From the NCBI GenBank assembly GCA_023446675.1, contig JAEXPO010000039.1, positions 1-11,597 on the forward strand: DNA of 11,597 nt. The letters run 5' to 3'. The DNA is from Bacillota bacterium. Lineage in GTDB: Bacteria; Bacillota; Clostridia; DSM-8532. This document shows, one piece after another, positions 7,082 through 11,597 of this stretch. Position 1 is the first letter of the stretch. The number at the start of each line of letters is the position of its first letter. Position numbers and translations under genes: made by a program. Below the pieces are notes generated by a model. That model saw nothing but the letters and a program-made list of their open reading frames with translations. It ran no database searches and had not been told where the DNA came from.

Positions 7082-8104
7082 TTACCTCTGTACACGTCCG
7101 GAACCATCACCGCCGGCCAGGGCTTCCACCTCGGACACGGTAACATGGTTGAAGTCGCCTTCAATGGAATGCTTAAGGCAGGAAGCGGCTACCGCAAATT
7201 CAATGACCTTTTGAGAGTCATAGCCTTTGAGAAGAGCATAGATAAGGCCTCCGCCGAAGGAATCGCCGCCGCCTACACGGTCAACAATGTGAATGGGATA
7301 GCTTTTGGAGAAGAAGTAATCCTCACCGTCATAAAGCATTGCCGCCCAGTTGTTGTCGGAAGCGGAAATACTGCCGCGGAGGGTAATAGCCACTTTTTTA
7401 AATCCAAAGCGCTTCTTAAGCTCGCTTGCCACCGTCTTATAGCCCTCGTGGCTCAGCTTGCCTCCGGATATATCCGTATTGTCGGCCTTAATGCCGAATA
7501 CCTTTTCAGCATCCTCTTCATTTGCAATGCATACGTCCACGTAAGGCATGATTTTACCCATGACCTCACCGGCTTTTGCAGAGGACCACAGATTTTTTCT
7601 GAAGTTGAGATCGCAGCTCACGGTAATGCCCTTTTCCCTTGCCTTCTTGCAGGCTGTCAGGGTAATATCCGCAACCTGATCGCCGAGTGCGGGAGTGATG
7701 CCCGTAAAGTGGAACCAATCGGCACCTTCGAAAATAGCATCCCAGTCAAAGTCGCCGGGCTTTGCTTCGGAAATAGAAGAATACTTTCTGTCGTAAACAA
7801 CCTTGGAGGGCCTTTGCGAAGCACCCTTTTCCAGATAGTAAATGCCTACGCGCTCGCCGCCTCTGACAATTCCCTTAGTGTCAACGCCGAACTTGCGAAG
7901 ATCGTTAACGGCAGCCTGTCCGATGGGATTGTCGGGAAGCTTGGTAACAAAAGCGGAGTCCAGGCCGTAATGAGCCAGAGAAACGCTTACATTGGCTTCT
8001 CCCCCGCCATACACCACATCAAAGGATGAAGCCTGGGTAAATCTCAAATAACCCGGAGGCGAAAGCCTCAGCATGATTTCTCCGAAACACACAATTCTTG
8101 ACAT
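7082..8104 (-). CDS. kdgK: 2-keto-3-deoxygluconate kinase, PfkB family
   Basis: This enzyme phosphorylates KDG to KDPG with ATP in the cytoplasm and feeds KdgA. It is a 340-residue ribokinase/PfkB-family protein. N-terminal VCFGEIMLRLSPPG is typical of sugar-acid kinases. GGGEANVSVSLAHYG (about 33-47) is the first family signature. CDLNFRKNLW is in the middle. DRVGGGDSFGGG (275-286) is the second signature with catalytic Asp281 and the anion hole. C-terminal EGDFNHVTVSEVEAL also resembles KDG kinases. The start is ATG at 8104-8102 (MSRIVCF), with AAAGGAG about 8 bases upstream; an in-frame ATG at 8134 lacks such a site. It heads a two-gene unit with kdgA, divergent from an AraC-type regulator. 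Confidence 0.93.
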   Translation of the reverse strand: MSRIVCFGEIMLRLSPPGYLRFTQASSFDVVYGGGEANVSVSLAHYGLDSAFVTKLPDNPIGQAAVNDLRKFGVDTKGIVRGGERVGIYYLEKGASQRPSKVVYDRKYSSISEAKPGDFDWDAIFEGADWFHFTGITPALGDQVADITLTACKKAREKGITVSCDLNFRKNLWSSAKAGEVMGKIMPYVDVCIANEEDAEKVFGIKADNTDISGGKLSHEGYKTVASELKKRFGFKKVAITLRGSISASDNNWAAMLYDGEDYFFSKSYPIHIVDRVGGGDSFGGGLIYALLKGYDSQKVIEFAVAASCLKHSIEGDFNHVTVSEVEALAGGDGSGRVQR

Positions 8105-8162
8105 TTCATTCTCTCCTTTAAATTTATTTATCAAACCCTCGTTAAAGTCTATGGGTTACCAC

Positions 8163-8168
8163 ATTATA
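8163..8168 (-). promoter_or_regulatory. Putative -10 box of the kdgK-kdgA operon
   Basis: TATAAT on the minus strand lies 58 bases upstream of the kdgK start codon. No good -35 box is found 16-18 bases upstream (the spot reads AAAAGC), which would fit an activator-dependent promoter. Confidence 0.5.
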
Positions 8169-8207
8169 CCTGCAAATCAAATTGCGCTTTTTTGTCAGTA
8201 GCCTCTA

Positions 8208-8216
8208 TGGTACAAT
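8208..8216 (+). promoter_or_regulatory. Putative extended -10 promoter of the AraC-family gene
   Basis: TGGTACAAT has the TGn extension and a near-consensus -10. The -35 zone is only a T run. It would give an untranslated leader of about 105 bases containing a small hairpin, GGGAAG/CTTCCC (8222-8242). A second candidate, TATAGA at 8251-8256, with TTTGTG at 8229-8234 as a possible -35, cannot be excluded. Confidence 0.35.
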
Positions 8217-8328
8217 GGTGGGGGAAGCTTTGTGTTCTTCCCTCTATTAGTATAGATATAGAGTATTTTCTTGATCTATAGGTTATTTGCAATAAAATGT
8301 GCGTTTTTTGCTATCGCGGAGGAATTTT

Positions 8329-9195
8329 ATGTTTGAAGCAGCTCCCAATCCGGTGGATGTGGCCTATCATAACAGCCTTGTTGAGCCGCCTGTGGGTAGG
8401 CATTTTCACAATGCTCATGAGATTATTCTGGTCACAGAGGGACGGGTCCGGTATCAAATAAATCACTCCTTTTACGAGGTTGAAAAAAACAGCCTTCTCT
8501 TTATCAGTAACCTTGAGATTCATGAGCTGCAAATACTTGAGCATCCCTACAAACGTTATTTTATCCTGATTAATCCGGATTATTTTCAAGCTCTGGTGGG
8601 AAATCCTCTTCTCACCGCTTTATTCAAGCACCGTCCCGGCAATTTCAAGCACAGCCTGCCTCTATCCAATGAAGAATTTGATTTTTTCATGAATCTGTTT
8701 CAGGCTATGGGGAAAGAAACCTCCCAAAAGAAGGAGCTGTGGCAAAATGCGGTAGGCGCGCTAATTAATCAGCTTCTTATCAGCCTTTACCGTTCACATA
8801 CGGATTTTTTTCCCGCCACCATGTCCGACGGTGCCGCACAGAAGATTCTTGAAATTCAGCACTATATTGAAGCACATTATTCAGAGGAAATTAGCCTTTC
8901 AGCCCTTTCAAGGCAATTTTACGCCGATTCCTGTTATATTTCTCATTTATTTAAAAAAATAACAGGTTTTACATTTAAGGAATACCTTATTCTTTACCGC
9001 CTGTCCAAAGCCAAGGAGCTCTTAATTCAAACCGGTATGGATGTTACCCGTGTAGGGCTTGAATCAGGGTTCTCAAATGTAAGTCATTTCATCCGCATGT
9101 TTAAAAAGCATGAAAACGAAACACCTTACCAGTACCGAAAAAAGCTTGCGGATCACCCCGTAAGCCGCCCTGTAAAAACATTTAATCAAATATAG
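8329..9195 (+). CDS. AraC-family transcriptional regulator with N-terminal cupin domain
   Basis: This 288-residue cytoplasmic DNA-binding regulator has an N-terminal cupin-like sensing domain (RHFHNAHEIILVTEGRVRYQI from about 24, then the NSLLFISNLEIHELQI strand). Its C-terminal double helix-turn-helix covers about 186-276: EISLSALSRQFYADSCYISH and VTRVGLESGFSNVSHFIRMF, ending in ETPYQYRKKL. The start is ATG at 8329 with GGAGG about 5 bases upstream; the in-frame GTG at 8299 would place that site inside the gene. It is divergent from kdgK with 224 bases between the start codons, so it most likely controls kdgK-kdgA and perhaps itself in response to a hexuronate or KDG-type effector. The effector is inferred from context only. 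Confidence 0.92.
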   Translation: MFEAAPNPVDVAYHNSLVEPPVGRHFHNAHEIILVTEGRVRYQINHSFYEVEKNSLLFISNLEIHELQILEHPYKRYFILINPDYFQALVGNPLLTALFKHRPGNFKHSLPLSNEEFDFFMNLFQAMGKETSQKKELWQNAVGALINQLLISLYRSHTDFFPATMSDGAAQKILEIQHYIEAHYSEEISLSALSRQFYADSCYISHLFKKITGFTFKEYLILYRLSKAKELLIQTGMDVTRVGLESGFSNVSHFIRMFKKHENETPYQYRKKLADHPVSRPVKTFNQI

Positions 9196-9215
9196 GCTTC
9201 TCTTTCTTCACCATT

Positions 9216-9244
9216 GCAGAAAGCCCGATTTTCTTTATTTCTGC
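9216..9244. other. Stem-loop downstream of the AraC-family gene
   Basis: GCAGAAA (9216-9222) and TTTCTGC (9238-9244) form a 7-bp stem around a T-rich loop, 20 bases after the stop codon. There is no T run after it, so termination here is uncertain. Confidence 0.35.
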
Positions 9245-9281
9245 CGCTCCGCGCTCAATTTATGATGCTGACTGCATGTTT

Positions 9282-9309
9282 TGTATAAGGCAAAAGAATT
9301 TACATAAGC
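9282..9309 (+). promoter_or_regulatory. Possible forespore (sigma-G-like) promoter for the germination operon
   Basis: TGTATA (9282-9287) resembles the -35 and CATAAGC (9303-9309) partly resembles the -10 of sigma-G promoters, which drive germinant receptor operons in known spore formers. The spacing of 15 is shorter than usual, so this is only a candidate. Confidence 0.2.
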
Positions 9310-9357
9310 TAAAGATCGATATTTTTTTAGAACAGGCATTGCGTTGCGAGGAGAAAA

Positions 9358-10875
9358 ATGGAGATCAAGCGGCTTAAAAGAAAAAAATTAGAAACCAGCC
9401 TAAGGAAGAGACTTTCCGTATCCGCTGAGGAAAATATAGCTTATTTCAAAAAGCTTTTTGACGAGGATGACACCCTTATTATACGTTATTTTGAGAATGT
9501 GAAAAATCCCGAGATCAAAGGCTATATTCTATTCATTAACGGCATGGTCAACCGGGAGGAAATTTTCCGGAGCATCTTGGAGCCCGTTATTCGAAATCCT
9601 GCCCTGAGCATGGAGGCAGGACTGCTCAAGACACTTCAGGACAGCGTGATCAGCGCCGGCGACATTGAAAAAACCGGACAAATCGATAAAATTTTGAATA
9701 GTCTTCTTAACGGAAATACCATTTTTATTCTAAACGCCTTTAACGAAGCTTTCATTATTAATACCAAAGGCTTTCAGATGCGGAGCGTAACGGAGCCCGA
9801 AGGCGAAAGGGTGCTGAGAGGTCCCCGCGAAGGCTTCATAGAACCTCTTTTGGTCAACCTCGCCCTCCTTCGGAGAAAGCTTGAAACAACCGACCTGAAA
9901 TACGAGTTCATGAAAATCGGCAGGTATTCGCAAACAAAGCTGTGTATTTGCTATATAAACGGTGTCGCCAACCCTCAAATAGTTAAGGAGCTCAAGCAGC
10001 GCCTCAAAAAAATTGATATCGACGGTATCGTAGCCTCGGGCTATATAGTTGAGCTGATTAAAGATGAACCCTACTCCCCTTTTAAAACCATGGGCAGCAC
10101 GGAGCGTCCCGATGTTGTGGCTGCCAAGCTTCTGGAAGGGCGTGTGGCGGTTGTGGTGGACGGCACTCCGGTTGTCATTACCCTTCCCTTTTTGTTCATT
10201 GAGCATTTTCAGGCCAATGAAGATTATTATATTAACTTTTATTTTTCATCAATAAACCGACTTCTTCGCATTATTGCTTTTATCATTACAGTCAGTGTGC
10301 CGGGGGTGTATGTGGCCTTGCTCACCTATCACCAGGAAATGATCCCAACGCCCCTGCTTCTTAGTATTTCGGCTGCCAGGCAGGGGGTGCCCCTGCCCAC
10401 CATAGTTGAGATTCTTATACTGCTTTTTGTGTTTGAAATTCTCCGGGAAGCAGGCATACGCATGTCCAACAGTATTGGCCAGGCCCTCAGTATCGTAGGC
10501 GCCCTTGTTCTGGGGCAGGCATCGGTTGATGCCAAGCTTGTCAGCGCCCCGGTAGTTATTGTTGTAGCTCTATGCGGCATAACCGGTCTTATCACCCCCA
10601 GAATCAAGGGCGCGGCTATCACCTTCCGCCTGCTGCTTTTGCTGCTTTCGGCCTATATGGGGCTTTACGGCTTTATATTCGGTGTATCGGGCATTCTCAT
10701 ACACCTTTGCCAGATACGCACCTTTGGCATACCCTATTTAATTGATTTAACCTCCATGGACCTGAAGGATTTTAAGGATACGGCTATTCGTGCACCTTTG
10801 TGGTTTATGAAAAAACGGCCTGTCTTTATAAGCAACAATCGGACACGTCAGGGAAGCACAGGGAGGCATAAATGA
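9358..10875 (+). CDS. Spore germinant receptor A subunit (GerA/GerKA family)
   Basis: This is an inner-membrane subunit of a germinant receptor; with B and C subunits it senses germinants such as amino acids or sugars. The 505 residues match the family. A long N-terminal hydrophilic region (about 1-300) holds the family block RVLRGPREGFIE (about 151-162) and YINGVANPQIVKEL. A C-terminal membrane region starts near 302 (LLRIIAFIITVSVPGVYVAL). It continues through ILILLFVFEILREAG, the conserved SNSIGQALSIVGALVLGQA, APVVIVVALCGITGLI and FRLLLLLLSAYMGLYGFIFG. The start is ATG at 9358 with GAGGAG about 5 bases upstream. The TGA stop overlaps the next start, so the two genes are translationally coupled. 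The germinant cannot be deduced, and GerAA, GerBA and GerKA types are not separable by eye. Confidence 0.95.
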   Translation: MEIKRLKRKKLETSLRKRLSVSAEENIAYFKKLFDEDDTLIIRYFENVKNPEIKGYILFINGMVNREEIFRSILEPVIRNPALSMEAGLLKTLQDSVISAGDIEKTGQIDKILNSLLNGNTIFILNAFNEAFIINTKGFQMRSVTEPEGERVLRGPREGFIEPLLVNLALLRRKLETTDLKYEFMKIGRYSQTKLCICYINGVANPQIVKELKQRLKKIDIDGIVASGYIVELIKDEPYSPFKTMGSTERPDVVAAKLLEGRVAVVVDGTPVVITLPFLFIEHFQANEDYYINFYFSSINRLLRIIAFIITVSVPGVYVALLTYHQEMIPTPLLLSISAARQGVPLPTIVEILILLFVFEILREAGIRMSNSIGQALSIVGALVLGQASVDAKLVSAPVVIVVALCGITGLITPRIKGAAITFRLLLLLLSAYMGLYGFIFGVSGILIHLCQIRTFGIPYLIDLTSMDLKDFKDTAIRAPLWFMKKRPVFISNNRTRQGSTGRHK

Positions 10876-11597
10876 TCCATAAGCGAATTTCCACAGTCAC
10901 TTTCATTCTGCTTTCCGCTTTTATCCTTACCGGATGCTGGAACTACAGAGAGGTGGATAATTTCTCCATTGTGGCCGGTGTTGCCATTGATAAAACCGAA
11001 GACGGGCGCTATGACCTTTCTATTGAAATTGTTGATTTAAGCGGTGATAATGTGGAATCCAAAATTATGGGCTGCATCGTGGAAAGCACCGGCTCAACCC
11101 TGTTTGATGCCGTCCGAAAATCGCTGTCAGTTACTGCGCCCAAGTTATACTGGAGCCATGCCGAGGTGGTTATAATCAGCAAGGAGGTTGCACAGGACAG
11201 TGTATTTCAAATATTAGACTGGTTTTCGAGAGATTCGGAGCCCCGGCTGAATACGGATCTTCTCATCTCCGGTGAAGAATCAGCCAAGGCACTGTTTGAA
11301 ACCAGTGGCCTTACTGAAGGTATCCGGAGCTACGAGCTCAATAAGATGCTGGATGGGCAGGAAAACCTTCAGCGCGCTCCGAAGATTGAAGTCTTTGAAT
11401 TTAACAATCTCCTTGCCGAGGAAGGGGTATCCGCCTATATGCCCATTGTCAGGTCAAAAGTCAATGATAATAAAAGCACTACTTATCTTGAAGGAACTGC
11501 CTTATTTAAAAGTGATAAGCTGATTGGCTCCCTGACCGGCGATGAAACCCCTTACTTCCAATTTGTTATTGATACCCGAAAAGGCGGAATCATACCC
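10872..11597 (+). CDS. Spore germinant receptor C subunit, GerC-family lipoprotein (3' end outside window)
   Basis: The frame from ATG 10872 stays open to the window end and gives 242 residues; GerC proteins usually have about 370-400, so roughly a third is missing. A lipoprotein signal is clear: MIHKRIS, a hydrophobic stretch, then LTGC with the lipidated Cys at residue 22. GCWNYREVDNFSIVAGVAID directly after it is the family hallmark. It would be anchored on the outer face of the inner spore membrane and work with the A subunit. The start overlaps the gerA-type stop as ATGA, with GGGAGG at 10861-10866. No B-subunit gene lies between A and C, so the order is A-C, with B possibly further downstream. 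Confidence 0.94.
   Translation, partial: MIHKRISTVTFILLSAFILTGCWNYREVDNFSIVAGVAIDKTEDGRYDLSIEIVDLSGDNVESKIMGCIVESTGSTLFDAVRKSLSVTAPKLYWSHAEVVIISKEVAQDSVFQILDWFSRDSEPRLNTDLLISGEESAKALFETSGLTEGIRSYELNKMLDGQENLQRAPKIEVFEFNNLLAEEGVSAYMPIVRSKVNDNKSTTYLEGTALFKSDKLIGSLTGDETPYFQFVIDTRKGGIIP

Larger units (their letters stand above)
8148..8285. promoter_or_regulatory. Recurring TCTATRGG-type motif in the kdgK/araC divergent region
   Basis: TCTATGGGTTA (8148-8158), TCTATGGTACA (8204-8214) and TCTATAGGTTA (8275-8285) are direct copies. A related inverted pair, CTCTAT (8242-8247) with ATAGAG (8258-8263), lies between the second and third. Copies fall near the putative -10 boxes of both genes, as expected for operators of an AraC-type regulator acting on both, but short AT-rich motifs recur by chance and no binding is shown. 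Confidence 0.35.

Noticed and set aside
7145..8029. Long plus-strand open frame of 294 codons
   Set aside because: It lies entirely antisense to kdgK, has no recognisable domain and no ribosome binding site, and kdgK has clear PfkB signatures. It is a shadow of codon bias.
9730..10206. Minus-strand open frame of 158 codons
   Set aside because: It is antisense inside the well-supported GerA-family gene and has no recognisable motif.
11272..11523. Plus-strand open frame of 83 codons near the window end
   Set aside because: It is out of frame inside the GerC-family gene, which has a clear lipobox and family hallmark.

Overview
The window looks like a piece of chromosome from an endospore-forming, anaerobic member of the Clostridia (Firmicutes). 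The evidence is a GerA-type spore germination operon, a remnant of a CotJC-type spore-coat manganese catalase, an S-layer-homology (SLH) anchored surface protein, strong AGGAGG-like ribosome binding sites, and a 2-keto-3-deoxygluconate (KDG) kinase/aldolase pair of the kind used in pectin or hexuronate catabolism. I cannot name the species.

Region 1 (1-5280) is one large surface-protein gene cut in two by an insertion sequence. The gene is already open at base 1, so its start lies upstream. It encodes a class-3-lipase-like domain, then a divergent InlB-type repeat, a cadherin-like beta-sandwich, a further beta-rich region and C-terminal SLH repeats. An IS256-family element of 1558 bp (2509-4066) sits in the linker after the cadherin-like domain. 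It is flanked by an exact 8-bp duplication, TCGTGAAA. Removing the element and one duplication copy rejoins the two halves in frame with no other damage. The element's own transposase, on the minus strand, carries an in-frame amber stop although all three catalytic acidic residues remain.

Region 2 (5281-6334) holds a terminator, about 350 bp of AT-rich DNA with no convincing gene, a 5'-truncated cotJC-like manganese catalase, and a perfect 15-bp-stem bidirectional terminator.

Region 3 (6335-9195) is a compact sugar-acid module. kdgK and kdgA are co-oriented on the minus strand and separated by two hairpins. A divergent AraC-family regulator on the plus strand is the obvious candidate controller. 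KdgK phosphorylates KDG to KDPG, and KdgA splits KDPG to pyruvate and glyceraldehyde 3-phosphate. The shared intergenic region contains promoter-like boxes and a recurring TCTATRGG-type motif.

Region 4 (9358-11597) starts a spore germinant-receptor operon: a complete GerA-family A subunit, overlapping by ATGA with a GerC-family lipoprotein that runs off the window end. No B subunit lies between them, so it should be downstream if the receptor is complete.

I see no tRNA, rRNA, CRISPR array or prophage. The most notable event is the clean, apparently recent IS disruption of a surface-anchored lipase-like protein. I did not find convincing evidence for a wholly new defence or mobile system.
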